Assembly: GCA_041399155.1 (NCBI GenBank)
Contig: JAWKTI010000003.1
Coordinates: 558,001 to 622,000 of the forward strand
Length of the DNA: 64,000 nucleotides
Direction: 5' to 3'
DNA from: Zavarzinella sp.
GTDB lineage: Bacteria; Planctomycetota; Planctomycetia; Gemmatales; Gemmataceae
Position numbers and translations under genes: made by a program. Below, piece after piece: positions 21,025 to 29,158 of this stretch. A model generated the notes under the pieces. That model searched no databases, was not told the origin of the DNA, and saw only the letters and a program-made list of their open reading frames with translations. The first letter of the stretch is position 1; every line of letters begins with the position of its first letter.

Positions 21025-22264
21025 ATGTCTGCGACGGCTGATCCCTGGTTTCAATCGCTTTTTGCCGACCGTATTGGTGGTGCCAACTACGGGAAAGGCA
21101 CCGAAATATACAAATTTGAAAAAATCAAACGTGCGAAGCGAAAAGCCCTGGCAGACCACCCGGAATTGCGATTGCTGGACTTTGAATCGGCGAAAACGAC
21201 GATATGGCCGATACCAGCGTGCGGGAAGCACTGAAAGTACAGGTCGATCGTGCGGAAAACCGGGGTTACGCTGATAATGGCATTGCAGCCTACAAACAGG
21301 CTGCCGCTGATCTGATGGCACGCCAATTCGGTGTGACTCTGAATCCCGATACCGAAATCTGCCACTGTATTGGCTCCAAGCCAGCGTATGCAATGCTGCC
21401 TGCCTGCTTCATCAATCCGGGTGATGTCACACTGATGACGGTGCCAGGGTATCCGGTTGCTGGCACCCACACCCGATATTACGGTGGGGAAGTGCATCGT
21501 TTGCCGTTACTGGAAAAAATGGCTTCTTTCCCGATCTGGATGGTATTCCATCAGATATCCGCAAGCGGGCGAAATTACTGGTGATCAACTATCCCAACAG
21601 CCCCACCGGTGCGGTGGCCACCACCGATTTTTACAAGAAAGTGATCAATTTGCCCACACTAACCAGATTATTGTGGTGCAGGACGCCGCCCACTGCATGT
21701 TGAACTATCAGGGTCCACCCACCAGTTTTCTGCAGGTGGATGGTGCCAAAGAAGTGGGTGTGGAAGTTCATTCCATGTCCAAAGGCTATAACATGATCGG
21801 CTGGCGACTGGGCTGGGTCTGTGGTCACCCCAAAATCGTGCAGGCTTATGCTGATGTGAAGGATAACAGCGATAGCGGCCAGTTTATGGCCATTCAGATG
21901 GCCGCAGCACAGGCACTGGCAAATCCAGAGATCCCACGGGCCGTGTGCGAAAAAATACCGCCGTCGGCTGGAAAAGCTGGTGGCAGTCCTGAAAGATGTG
22001 GGTTTTGCAGCCCAGATGCCCGGTGGCACCTACTTTCTGTACACAAAGGCCCCAACTGGTGCAGGGGAGCGAAATTTTGCCAATGCGGAAGAAGCATCCC
22101 AGTTTTTGATCCATGAACAATCGGTCTGCACTGTGCCCTGGGACGATGCAGGTTCCTATTTACGCTTCTCTGCCACATATATTGCCCCCACCGAAGCGGA
22201 TGAGGATGATTTGATGTCTGAAACACGTAAACGACTACACAATCTGAACTTACGTTTTTCGTAA
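21025..22264 (+). CDS. dapL: LL-diaminopimelate aminotransferase, four frameshifts
   Basis: Joined frames give ~410 residues matching DapL: LFADRIGGANYGKGTEIYKF, ENRGYADNGIAAYK, HCIGSKPAYAMLPA, FINPGDVTLMTVPGYPVAGT, YYGGEVHRLPLL, VINYPNSPTGA, VVQDAAHCML, and SMSKGYNMIGWRLGWVCGHP with the PLP-binding lysine. Single-base breaks lie at ~21187 (GG to G in FGIGEND), ~21526 (A run), ~21645 (T run) and ~21957 (extra A). DapL converts tetrahydrodipicolinate to LL-diaminopimelate in one step, for peptidoglycan and lysine. The start is the ATG at 21025, with AAGG seven bases upstream. It works in the same pathway as dapA at 38.4 kb. Confidence 0.9.
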
Positions 22265-22391
22265 CACATTTCCCTAAAAAATAATCACGAAATTTTTCAC
22301 ACTTTGAGCAGAATTTTTTTTTTGTTGACATCCAGCAATTTTCGGCTTAAATTAATATTAGTTCATCGCGAGTGGGCGACGTGATGAGCTA

Positions 22392-22419
22392 GGCCTGGGG
22401 CAACCCTGGGTCTTTTTTT
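22392..22419 (+). terminator. Putative Rho-independent terminator after dapL
   Basis: GGCCTGGGG-CAA-CCCTGGGTC can fold into a stem of nine pairs, several of them G-U, closed by a CAA loop and followed by a run of seven T. It lies about 130 bases after the dapL stop. Confidence 0.5.
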
Positions 22420-22593
22420 ATGTACACATCAATGCTCAAATAATCGTACAACACTATATTGCTTTAATTGTACAAATCATCGCATTTGCAATATCATGTA
22501 CGCGTAACGCCCAAACCTATTCTGGGCGGTTTTTTGCTGCTGCATCCAACCGCAGGAATGACAGCACGATCACTCGATAGGGGTCTTATTCAG

Positions 22594-23469
22594 ATGGAAC
22601 TCACGCCAAACATGATTGGTCGTTTGTGCTCTGTGGTGATGTTCGGGTGCATCCCACTGATTTTTCTGGTGTTGGGCTTACGTGGCCGCACTCCCACACC
22701 TCGACGACTGGCATATTTATCTTTGTTCTGTGGCTTGATGGTTTTTGTGGTTCCTGAAATCGTCTTGAAACCATTCCCAGAACATCATTCCACCGTCTTG
22801 ATCAGCTCTGGAATTGCCAGAGTAATCATGAGCCTCACGGGTATCGTGCTCGCGGGTATTGCACTTGCCACCCGTCGCTCGTCAGACATGAGAGCCTTAC
22901 CACCCATTGCAGGACTGATATTCTGTGTCCTTCATTTGTTTGCTGGTGCAGGCATGACCATCATGGGCTTCATTGGAAAAAATCTGCAACCAGAAAACAA
23001 TTCTGCATCGTGGGATTATTCATCGCCCGATGGAAAGTTTGAAGTGACATTACCTTCCAGAAAATGGGAAGTAGTCAATTTTGCAAACTTGAACAATAAA
23101 GCAGGATTTTTGCACCGAGGATTTCCAAACATGAAAGCCGTCGTGCAATCGGTTATCGAAAACCAGACGGAACAGGATTTTGATCGAATTGCGAACTCAT
23201 TTCATGATTCTGGCAACGAGAATACAATCATTGATGCAAAGGATGGTTTGAATGCCGCGGATCAACGATGCTCGTCTTTCATTGGTATAGAGCAGTCGGA
23301 AGGTAAAGAGCTTTTCATTGGCTATTCAATTACCTGGTGTGCAGAACGAAAAGTGGTCGTTGTGATACTGTTTGAAGGCGTTTTCCAAATGAAATCCCAG
23401 GCGGGCAAAGAAACCGAACGCCAGGCAATGAAAACAGCCGCAGAGACCATTCTGTATTCCGTGCGCTAA
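22594..23469 (+). CDS. Membrane hypothetical protein
   Basis: About 291 residues from the ATG at 22594 (MELTPNMIGRLCSVVMFGCI). Four hydrophobic helices fill residues ~10-130: VVMFGCIPLIFLVLGL, LSLFCGLMVFVV, RVIMSLTGIVLAGIALA and LIFCVLHLFAGAGMTIMGFI. A soluble C-terminal domain follows (WDYSSPDGKFEVTLPSRKWE ... VVVVILFEGVFQ) with the style of PsbP/DUF1795-like lipid-associated domains. The upstream open extension is not conserved-looking and was left out. Function unknown; it stands alone. Confidence 0.55.
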   Translation: MELTPNMIGRLCSVVMFGCIPLIFLVLGLRGRTPTPRRLAYLSLFCGLMVFVVPEIVLKPFPEHHSTVLISSGIARVIMSLTGIVLAGIALATRRSSDMRALPPIAGLIFCVLHLFAGAGMTIMGFIGKNLQPENNSASWDYSSPDGKFEVTLPSRKWEVVNFANLNNKAGFLHRGFPNMKAVVQSVIENQTEQDFDRIANSFHDSGNENTIIDAKDGLNAADQRCSSFIGIEQSEGKELFIGYSITWCAERKVVVVILFEGVFQMKSQAGKETERQAMKTAAETILYSVR

Positions 23470-23639
23470 AATCTGGTGGTGCTGATTCTGAACTGCAAAG
23501 AGAATTTCTTCACGCTGTTCGCATTATTATCGACGCATTACGAACTATTTCTGGACGGTATTCCATTTTCGTTCACTCTGACAACTTGTACAGGCTGGTT
23601 TTAATGCTAGCCCCTCTGCAGTGTAGCTGGCATTGATAC

Positions 23640-24046
23640 TTGAAACAACCGTCATTCCCGCGCAGGCGGGAATCCAGGGCGATGCCTTGAATTACCACCC
23701 GCAATCCGATGCCCACTACCAACCGTCATTCCCACGCAGGCGAGACTCCATTGCAGAAACTCGAAGTGCAACCAATAAACTGTTACGTACCGTCATAGCC
23801 CGCTGCGCCAGCAAGGGAATTTCTTAAGATTCTACAGTGTCTTCATGCACAGACGCAAAGAGATTCTTGAAACAACCGTCATTCCCGCGTAGGCGGGAAT
23901 CCAGGGCGATGCCTTGAATTAGCACCCGCAATCCGATGCCCACCACCAACCGTCATTCCCACGCAGGCGAGACTCCATTGCAGAAACTCAAAGTGCAACC
24001 AATAAACTGACCTACCACAACGTCATTCCCGCGAAGGCGGGAATCC
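23640..24046. repeat. Tandem duplication carrying REP-like palindromes
   Basis: A stretch of ~140 bases (about 23641-23781) is repeated almost identically at about 23870-24009. Each copy has GTCATTCCCGCG.AGGCGGG, then AATCCAGGGCGATGCC, a diverged second palindrome ending GCGAGACTCC, and CAAACCAATAAACTG-like bases. A fifth palindrome follows at 24022-24046. Between the two copies, near 23800-23826, lies a reverse-oriented copy of the AGAAATTCCCTTGCTGGCGC dispersed repeat. No gene is visible in 23470-24240. Confidence 0.75.
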
Positions 24047-24243
24047 AGTTTTGCCGTGTCCTTTATGTTTCCGTATTGCAATCTGTTTTTTCATTGCACC
24101 CCTTGGATCTACTGAGTATATTACAGCCCAATGAGGGCGGCTCCTCATGATGTACCTTTTCATGCGCAGTGGTACATTGCACACAGAAAGTGATAGCCAG
24201 AATCGCCGAAAGAATAGACGGAAATCAATTCTTTCTAATTATA

Positions 24244-24341
24244 GTTAAGCCGGCCGGCGGCCGGCTTAACGTGGTCAGCGATTGAGCATATATTAAATGT
24301 GACGGCCGCAAGCGGCCTAACCAGCGATTGGAGCAGGAACG
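24244..24341 (+). repeat. Structured element, copy a
   Basis: Starts with a hairpin, arms GTTAAGCCGGCC and GGCCGGCTTAAC around GGC. Then follow CGATTGAGCATATATTAAAT, the hairpin GGCCGCAAGCGGCC, and AGCGATTGGAGCAGGAACG. The last bases lie directly against the ATG of the next gene, so GGAGCAGGA can act as its ribosome binding site. The right half found in the full copy (28.1 kb) is missing here. Confidence 0.65.
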
Positions 24342-25421
24342 ATGGCAAAGCACACGAGGCCAGTACTGTGGAACGGGCATGTCGATTTTCGATGGGAGGG
24401 TGGAGGAGTTACTATCAACTCGCCTGATGGCTTCCCTATAATGGTCCCGATGGCTGGCCTGTATTTTCAAGGCAACTATCTTCACGACTGCAACAGTGAA
24501 ACGGTCCTACCGGTCCTGAACAACAACAATGAGCGCATGGAGATTCTTTGGGGAACAGGCGTTGAGTATCCTGCCTTGGATACAGGGGAGATGCAAGACC
24601 GTAACTGGTACGGTGTGTTCGCCGTCAACGAAAACGGTGTCCTCCGCGGGAAGTTTGTCTCGTTTATCCGCGTGTTTTGTCTCGATGGGAGGAGTCTCAC
24701 GTTCAGTAGTCATAGGGATAAGGACGTTTCAATCAATTACGGTTTCTGCCCTGGTGCCTATCTAGGCTCACGTTACGTCGTTCTGACGGGTCTCGATGCA
24801 GGGAAGACAGGAACAATTACGAAAAGTCTGGCGAATTCGTTCGATTTGGCTGACCCCACTCCTCACCGTCTCGCCAAAGGAGACTGGCTGATGGTATCTC
24901 CGGCAAAAGGTCTTCGCTCCGACTCGGACGTGATCGAATGCTATCGGGAATACTGCTATCTCGGCTCAGTCTTGTCCGACAATCTGCGGGAAGGGCAGTA
25001 TGAGCCGAAGAATTTCTACAAGTATCGAAATCGCTATTTCATCGACAACAACAACGACAATCTCTATGACAAGCCTTTTAACATACTCAACCAAGCAAAC
25101 ATCGGATGGGAGAGCCCCAATGAACCTGGATGGATAGAGGTCGATATTTGGGGCCAAGGGGTTGCTCCCCCGACAGCCCGAGTCGTCCGTGTGTGGAACT
25201 CAATTTCTTACAACAGCCCAACAGCTTTCCAGTTCTTTTTCGCAGCCGACGCAGGGAAACACCGATTGTCATGGTGGTTTTGCCCTCCCAGTCCAACCGG
25301 TCAGCATGCCTATGGAGTGACGGTCGAAGTGCCAGTGGAGTTCGCTGGCGGAAAATTCTTTTTTCAATCACAAAACTCCTTAACCAATGTGCAGTTTCGC
25401 CTCGTCGGTTACGATGAGTGA
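24342..25421 (+). CDS. Cassette-borne hypothetical protein
   Basis: 359 residues, MAKHTRPVLWNGHVDFRWEG start, no signal peptide or membrane helix. It is rich in aromatic residues and glycine (PMAGLYFQGNYLHDCNSETV, VFCLDGRSLTFSSHRDKDVS, EVDIWGQGVAPPTARVVRVW) and predicted to be mostly beta strand. I recognise no family. Its ribosome binding site is supplied by the structured element immediately upstream, and a degenerate copy of the same element lies downstream, so it looks like the cargo of a mobile cassette. A higher GC content than the preceding intergenic DNA fits foreign origin. Confidence 0.6.
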   Translation: MAKHTRPVLWNGHVDFRWEGGGVTINSPDGFPIMVPMAGLYFQGNYLHDCNSETVLPVLNNNNERMEILWGTGVEYPALDTGEMQDRNWYGVFAVNENGVLRGKFVSFIRVFCLDGRSLTFSSHRDKDVSINYGFCPGAYLGSRYVVLTGLDAGKTGTITKSLANSFDLADPTPHRLAKGDWLMVSPAKGLRSDSDVIECYREYCYLGSVLSDNLREGQYEPKNFYKYRNRYFIDNNNDNLYDKPFNILNQANIGWESPNEPGWIEVDIWGQGVAPPTARVVRVWNSISYNSPTAFQFFFAADAGKHRLSWWFCPPSPTGQHAYGVTVEVPVEFAGGKFFFQSQNSLTNVQFRLVGYDE

Positions 25422-25513
25422 TAATAATTGGTAAACAAAAACCGTGAATAGTTCAAGCCGAACAAGTGGCTTCAGCAGAACGGGCCAGTGTTCTGGATTT
25501 TCGAGACTTCACA

Positions 25514-25616
25514 GTAATTAAGCCGGCCCGGTTGTTGAGCTGTAAACGTAAGTAAGCGATTGGAGCAGGAATCGCTTCGTATCCTCTCCGCGACTCTGCT
25601 CAATCGCGGACCCCGT
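25514..25616 (+). repeat. Structured element, copy b (left arm altered)
   Basis: TTAAGCCGGCC, then a changed segment, then AGCGATTGGAGCAGGAATCG, CTCCGCGACTCTGCTC and AATCGCGGACCCCGTT. It retains the Shine-Dalgarno-like hairpin and the right terminal repeat but lacks the GGCCGCAAGCGGCC hairpin. It separates two accessory genes. The bases after CCCCGTT lead straight into the start of the EAD1 gene, as in an integron cassette. Confidence 0.65.
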
Positions 25617-25623
25617 TCGGCGA

Positions 25624-26361
25624 ATGAGGTTGTGCGTGACTGGCAGACAGATTGAGGCACTTCGCGATGCGCTCTGTTCTGCATTTGACCAGGACTCCCT
25701 GGACCAGATGCTTTGCTTCCGCTTGGACAAGGACCGCGAACGGCTGGTAGGCTCGGGACCCCGACAGGCGGTCGTGTTCAAGGTGATCAATGTCGCAGTT
25801 CGTGAGGGTTGGCTGGCGCAACTCCTTCACGCCGCCAAGTCCTGCAACCCAGGCAACTTTGACTTGCGTAAGTTTTGCGAGGAACACCCAGAGTTAATCG
25901 GCGAGGGTGGGGCGGCGTACTGTTCCTCCGGGCGAGCACCCGCAACCCAAGACGGATCAGTCGACAACTTCGTACCCCTAAGCATCGGAAGCTCCTTTGA
26001 ACCGTTCTTCTCACGTGGCCCCGGCGACAACGCTGACTGGGCGCTTGTGATCCGAATACTGAACTCGGGTCAGCGTGATGTCACAGTCTGCAGGGCGGTC
26101 TACTTCTTGGATCCTCAAGATCTTGTCCCGATCATTCCTGATGCAAAGCGCTCCCAGGTTCACAGTACGGGATTCGAGGTCAAGTTTGGTGAACAGTGGA
26201 AACTGTTCGAGTGTTCCTTGAAACCGGGGGCTGAGACAATTACGTACGTACCGCTTAGAGCTAAGGCGACGGCCGTCGAATTGCCACATGGACGGCGCGG
26301 CGAACTGCTTCTGGACTATCTCCTCGACGGACGGGCTGCGCAACACCGCGCGGCGCTGTAG
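25624..26361 (+). CDS. EAD1 (effector-associated domain 1) protein
   Basis: 245 residues. Residues ~5-92 match EAD1: TGRQIEALRDALCSAFDQDS, DQMLCFRLDKDRERLV, VVFKVINVAVREGWLAQLLH, NPGNFDLRKFCEE. EAD1 is a small helical adaptor of bacterial conflict systems (counter-invader and NTPase-linked signalling) that pairs with an identical domain on an effector or regulator. The remaining ~150 residues are beta-rich (ADWALVIRILNSGQRDVTVC, KLFECSLKPGAETITYVPLR) and of unknown function. No second EAD1 protein is seen in the window, so the partner must be elsewhere. It sits in the cassette-like block with the IS5-type insertion immediately downstream. Confidence 0.75.
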   Translation: MRLCVTGRQIEALRDALCSAFDQDSLDQMLCFRLDKDRERLVGSGPRQAVVFKVINVAVREGWLAQLLHAAKSCNPGNFDLRKFCEEHPELIGEGGAAYCSSGRAPATQDGSVDNFVPLSIGSSFEPFFSRGPGDNADWALVIRILNSGQRDVTVCRAVYFLDPQDLVPIIPDAKRSQVHSTGFEVKFGEQWKLFECSLKPGAETITYVPLRAKATAVELPHGRRGELLLDYLLDGRAAQHRAAL

Positions 26362-26381
26362 GGCACGCACCGGGCCGTCTA

Positions 26382-27258
26382 GGGCGTGTTGACGAATCGG
26401 AATTTCTCTCTAAACCCTTTCATTACAGGCACTTAACGTCAAGGCAGGCGCATCATGAGAGCAATGCTTACACCCAAAATTTGGGCAATTTTTAGGCCAT
26501 TGGTCGAACGAGCCAAGAGATCCGCTGCTGGGGCAAAGCCAAAACTTACTGATCTTATGTTCCTTGAGGCACTGTTATTTCTTATCAGAACTGGGCTTCC
26601 TTGGAGAGATTTACCTTCAAGATTTGGCGACTGGAATGCAGTTTATCAGCGGTTCAAACGTTGGCGTGAAAACAATGTTTTTCAGCGACTTTTTGAGGAC
26701 ATGCCGAAAGATACACCACTGGAAAACATCAAACGAATATTCATCGATAGCTCAGTAGTTCGAGCACATCAACATGCTGCTGGCGCGGCAAAAACTGGTG
26801 ACGACGATGATCAGGATCTTGGGAGAAGTAGAGGGGGATTGAGTACGAAGATTCACGTTGCATGTCTTGACGAAAACACGTTAATCGCAGTGGAAGTAAC
26901 TCCTGGACAAGCTGGAGATGCACCTGAATTCGACAATCTGTTTGATGAAAGCATCACACAAGTTCCTGATATCGAGGAAGTTGTTGCAGATAAAGCTTAT
27001 GATAGCGATAGAATCCGATCAAAAGTGATCGAAGAAGGGGATATTCCAGTACATATCCCAAACAAATCAAATGCGAAGGAAGAATGGCCAATCGACAAAG
27101 AAGCTTACAAAAGCCGGAACAAAATAGAAAGATTCTTTAATAAATTGAAGCAATTTCGAAGAATTGCAACTCGATACGACAAATTGTCAGACTGCTTTCT
27201 GAGCTTCATTCATCTGGCTGCTACGTTCATCAAATGCCGTTCATTCGTCAACAGAACC
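26382..27258 (+). mobile_element. Intact IS5-family (IS427-type) insertion sequence
   Basis: 877 bases. Ends are imperfect inverted repeats: GGGCGTGTTGACGAAT on the left, and ATTCGTCAACAGAACC on the right, whose complement begins GGTTCTGTTGACGAAT. The dinucleotide TA flanks both ends, consistent with a 2-bp target duplication. It carries a single complete transposase gene and interrupts the accessory block just after the EAD1 gene. Confidence 0.8.
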
Positions 27259-27261
27259 TAG
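26455..27261 (+). CDS. IS5 family transposase
   Basis: 268 residues, full length. The N-terminal DUF4096-like part reads LRTGLPWRDLPSRFGDWNAV-like (LFLIRTGLPWRDLPSRFGDW), followed by the DDE core: IFIDSSVVRAHQHAAGAAK (first Asp), VVADKAYDSDRIR (second Asp) and KSRNKIERFFNKLKQFRRIA (Glu). These match IS5-type transposases of the IS427/IS1031 groups. The last sense codon falls at the inner edge of the right end, and the TAG stop is formed by the flanking TA target duplication plus the next base. The frame is unbroken, so the element may still be active. Confidence 0.92.
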   Translation: MRAMLTPKIWAIFRPLVERAKRSAAGAKPKLTDLMFLEALLFLIRTGLPWRDLPSRFGDWNAVYQRFKRWRENNVFQRLFEDMPKDTPLENIKRIFIDSSVVRAHQHAAGAAKTGDDDDQDLGRSRGGLSTKIHVACLDENTLIAVEVTPGQAGDAPEFDNLFDESITQVPDIEEVVADKAYDSDRIRSKVIEEGDIPVHIPNKSNAKEEWPIDKEAYKSRNKIERFFNKLKQFRRIATRYDKLSDCFLSFIHLAATFIKCRSFVNRT

Positions 27262-27460
27262 CAAACCGCGGCTCGCTGACACCTCCCCAGGAACTTCCCC
27301 TACTGAAGACTAACATTTCAACAAATGTCAGTTGAATTATCCCATCACTGAAAGATAAAATTGCTTATTCAGCGCGTAACGATTGCGTCTGCCTTGGGTA
27401 TCTTTTTCATAAATTTCTCCATACCCGTTCTTCAAATTGTCAAAGACCTACTTACTACTA

Positions 27461-27662
27461 TCAAGCGACTTTTGGTTTCACCTTCTTCAATTCATACCCC
27501 AGCTCTTTGGCCCTGCGATGCAACTGTCTCTCCTGCCGGGCTTTTACTTCTGCCGCATAAGCTTCTTCCTGCTGCTTCGTGTAATCCCCGCCATACCGCA
27601 TCAAATGGTAGATAATCCTGGCCAGCTTGTGGGCGGTTGCCGTGATCGCTTTCGGTGCTCCC
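27461..27662 (-). pseudogene. C-terminal remnant of an IS110-like transposase
   Basis: The minus strand encodes APKAITATAHKLARIIYHLM, then RYGGDYTKQQEEAYAAEVKA and RQLHRRAKELGYELKKVKPK before a stop. This resembles the tail of IS110-family transposases, with only ~65 residues left of ~350-400. Upstream the sequence runs into the structured element (copy c), which marks the breakpoint. The family call is from recalled motifs and is moderately secure. Confidence 0.6.
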
Positions 27663-27716
27663 ATCCGCGATTGAGCATATAGTAAAGGTGGCGGCCGGCA
27701 ACTGAGCCTTTGACGT
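27662..27716 (+). other. Structured element copy c fused to an attC right half
   Basis: CATCCGCGATTGAGCATATA and GTAAAGGTGGCGGCC begin like the structured element. They switch within the GGCGGCCGG stretch to GGCCGGCAACTGAGCC and TTTGACGTAAGC. The latter is the right half of the attC family seen at 41.5, 42.0, 42.2 and 43.7 kb (GGCCGGCAACTGAGCCTTTT, then ACGTTA). The fusion suggests recombination or insertion at the shared GGCCG core. Confidence 0.65.
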
Positions 27717-27733
27717 AAGCTTTCGAGATAACT

Positions 27734-28072
27734 TTGGCCACAATCGCGATTCAACTTGATCCCGCAAAACTCAGAAATCCGGATCTCGATATTCGGTATG
27801 AATTGCCCGACTTGCTGTCAAAGTGGACGTCAGGACGAGTCGTGGATTCTGGTTACGACTACGCCGGCGCTGAAGCCTCCCCCTGCCTCTTGCTGTTACT
27901 AAGTGCCGACAATGCTGACAGCGTCTCGGAGGTCATAGACTTCTTGAAGGTAGTTCCCGTGTTAGGAAACGACCTCTCCCGAGTTGCAGTGGCTTTAGAA
28001 ATCAACGGGAATGTCCGGGTCGTTCACCCGCACGATTTCAGTGGCACTTTTCATTGGTCAGGTAGCAGCTAA
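27734..28072 (+). CDS. Cassette-encoded hypothetical protein
   Basis: 112 residues, MATIAIQLDPAKLRNPDLDI start, then RYELPDLLSKWTSGRVVDSG and LLLLLSADNADSVSEVIDFL. It is a small alpha/beta protein with no signal peptide. The stop codon TAA is embedded in AGCTAACCACCGGCT, the 5' end of an attC site, which is the standard arrangement of an integron cassette. No family recognised; its size and setting resemble toxin-immunity proteins, but this is inference only. Confidence 0.65.
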   Translation: MATIAIQLDPAKLRNPDLDIRYELPDLLSKWTSGRVVDSGYDYAGAEASPCLLLLLSADNADSVSEVIDFLKVVPVLGNDLSRVAVALEINGNVRVVHPHDFSGTFHWSGSS

Positions 28073-28205
28073 CCACCGGCTAAACGGGGTCCGCGATTGA
28101 GCATATAGTAAATGTGACGGTCGCAAGCGGCCTAAGTGTGCGATTGGAGCAGGAATCGCTTCATAACTACTCCGCGAATCTGCTCAATCGCGGACCCCGT
28201 TAGCT
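28073..28205 (+). other. attC-derived site with complete structured element (copy d)
   Basis: AGCTAACCACCGGCTAAACG opens the site and CCCCGTTAGCT closes it. Inside are 20-base perfect inverted repeats at 28084-28103 (starting ACGGGGTCCGCG) and 28181-28200 (ending CGCGGACCCCGT). Between them lie the hairpin GGTCGCAAGCGGCC and the hairpin GCGATT-GGAGCAGG-AATCGC. The next gene starts two bases after GTTAGCT. The outer bases look like integron R'' and R' core sites; the interior is the structured element. Confidence 0.7.
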
Positions 28206-28206
28206 G

Positions 28207-28929
28207 TTGAGGGTCGTCGCTTTGTCACTCCGCTTGAACCTCTACGGTTGGAGTCTGCCCGCCTTCAAACAGGTTCTCGGCAGCAAGGACTCTGCAGTCC
28301 TCGAGAAAGCGACGGCGCTGATCTTCGAGACGCTGCCGAAGGAACCGGCCCAGTCCAAGGCAATGGCGTGGCTTCATACTCTCGTCGTACACGGATTTCC
28401 TTTTCGAGAGGATCGTGGGCAGTCATCGGAACCTGCCGATGGTGGGCTCTTGACAGTGCAAATGGAAACGGAGGCTCACGCTTTCACTGTGTATTGCCTT
28501 GCTCGTGCCATCGCCAGTGAGGACTACCTGGATCTTGCGTCCGAATCTTCGAACTGGCATCATTCCGCAGTTGTTTCGCTCTACAACGAACTGTCGGCGT
28601 GTAAGTTTCATCTTTCCGGGAAATGTCCCGTGGAGTACCACACGTGGATGTGGAAACTCAGCAACGGTTCGCCGATTTTCGGCGACGACTTTCGCACGGA
28701 ATGGTCTTTCTACACACTGTTCAGCAATCGTGACCTTGCCGCCATGATCCCGGTTTTTAAAGCAGCAGCAGATTTCCAGAGGTCTTTGCCAGAAGGGTAT
28801 CCCGAAGAATTCACCAAGATCATGGCAGTGGGCCTGTCAGACGCTGGCAGAGAGCTTGTATTGGACTTGATCAAGTGGTTCGGCCAAATCCAGCAAGCCG
28901 GGCAAGACGCATTTATCCTCTGGTGGTAG
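28207..28929 (+). CDS. Cassette-encoded hypothetical protein, TTG start
   Basis: 240 residues. The TTG start follows the GTTAGCT recombination core by one base, as expected for the first codon of a cassette gene. The protein has LNLYGWSLPAFKQVLGSKDS, FETLPKEPAQSKAMAWLHTL, ETEAHAFTVYCLARAIAS, CPVEYHTWMWKLSNGSPIFG and RTEWSFYTLFSNRDLAAMIP. It is a soluble helical protein resembling unnamed planctomycete cassette proteins, and I cannot assign it. An attC-like left half (AGCTAACAATGCGTTGCACT) lies 22 bases after the stop. Confidence 0.6.
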   Translation: MRVVALSLRLNLYGWSLPAFKQVLGSKDSAVLEKATALIFETLPKEPAQSKAMAWLHTLVVHGFPFREDRGQSSEPADGGLLTVQMETEAHAFTVYCLARAIASEDYLDLASESSNWHHSAVVSLYNELSACKFHLSGKCPVEYHTWMWKLSNGSPIFGDDFRTEWSFYTLFSNRDLAAMIPVFKAAADFQRSLPEGYPEEFTKIMAVGLSDAGRELVLDLIKWFGQIQQAGQDAFILWW

Positions 28930-28949
28930 GCCGCTGTGTGTACGAAGCA

Positions 28950-29072
28950 GCTAACAATGCGTTGCACTTGACCGGATCGTCATGACGGATTTTCGAGACA
29001 TCACGTTCCTTGCGGCTGGCTTAACTGGTCCGCGATTGAGCAGAAAGTAAAAGTGAAGGCCGCAAGCGGCCG
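28950..29072 (+). other. attC left half plus structured element copy e
   Basis: AGCTAACAATGCGTTGCACT followed by TGACCGG is the left half of a second attC type; its matching right half is absent. About 45 bases on, GGCTGGCTTAACTGGTCC and GCGATTGAGCA begin the structured element, with the GGCCGCAAGCGGCC hairpin and a degenerate tail. The element ends there. The rest of the gap to 29476 holds the AGAAATTCCCTTGCTGGCGC dispersed repeat and nothing gene-like. Confidence 0.55.
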
Positions 29073-29125
29073 AATTGTTGCGGGCTAGGAATCCAACATT
29101 GTCGCACCTGTTAGCGGACTTTTCA

Positions 29126-29158
29126 AGAAATTCCCTTGCTGGCGCTGCGGGCTATGAA
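29126..29158 (+). repeat. Dispersed repeat AGAAATTCCC...GGGCTATGA
   Basis: AGAAATTCCCTTGCTGGCGC followed by TGCGGGCTATGA. Near-identical copies lie at 59874-59905 (plus) and about 23795-23826 (minus); a diverged one is near 2935-2962 (minus). It is often accompanied by GCTCAC..TTCCGGCTCGT. The repeat is intergenic in all cases seen here. Confidence 0.7.

Noticed and set aside
23640..24046. Possible CRISPR array
   Set aside because: The repeats are palindromes with irregular spacing and the stretches between them are themselves duplicated, not unique spacers. No cas genes are present.
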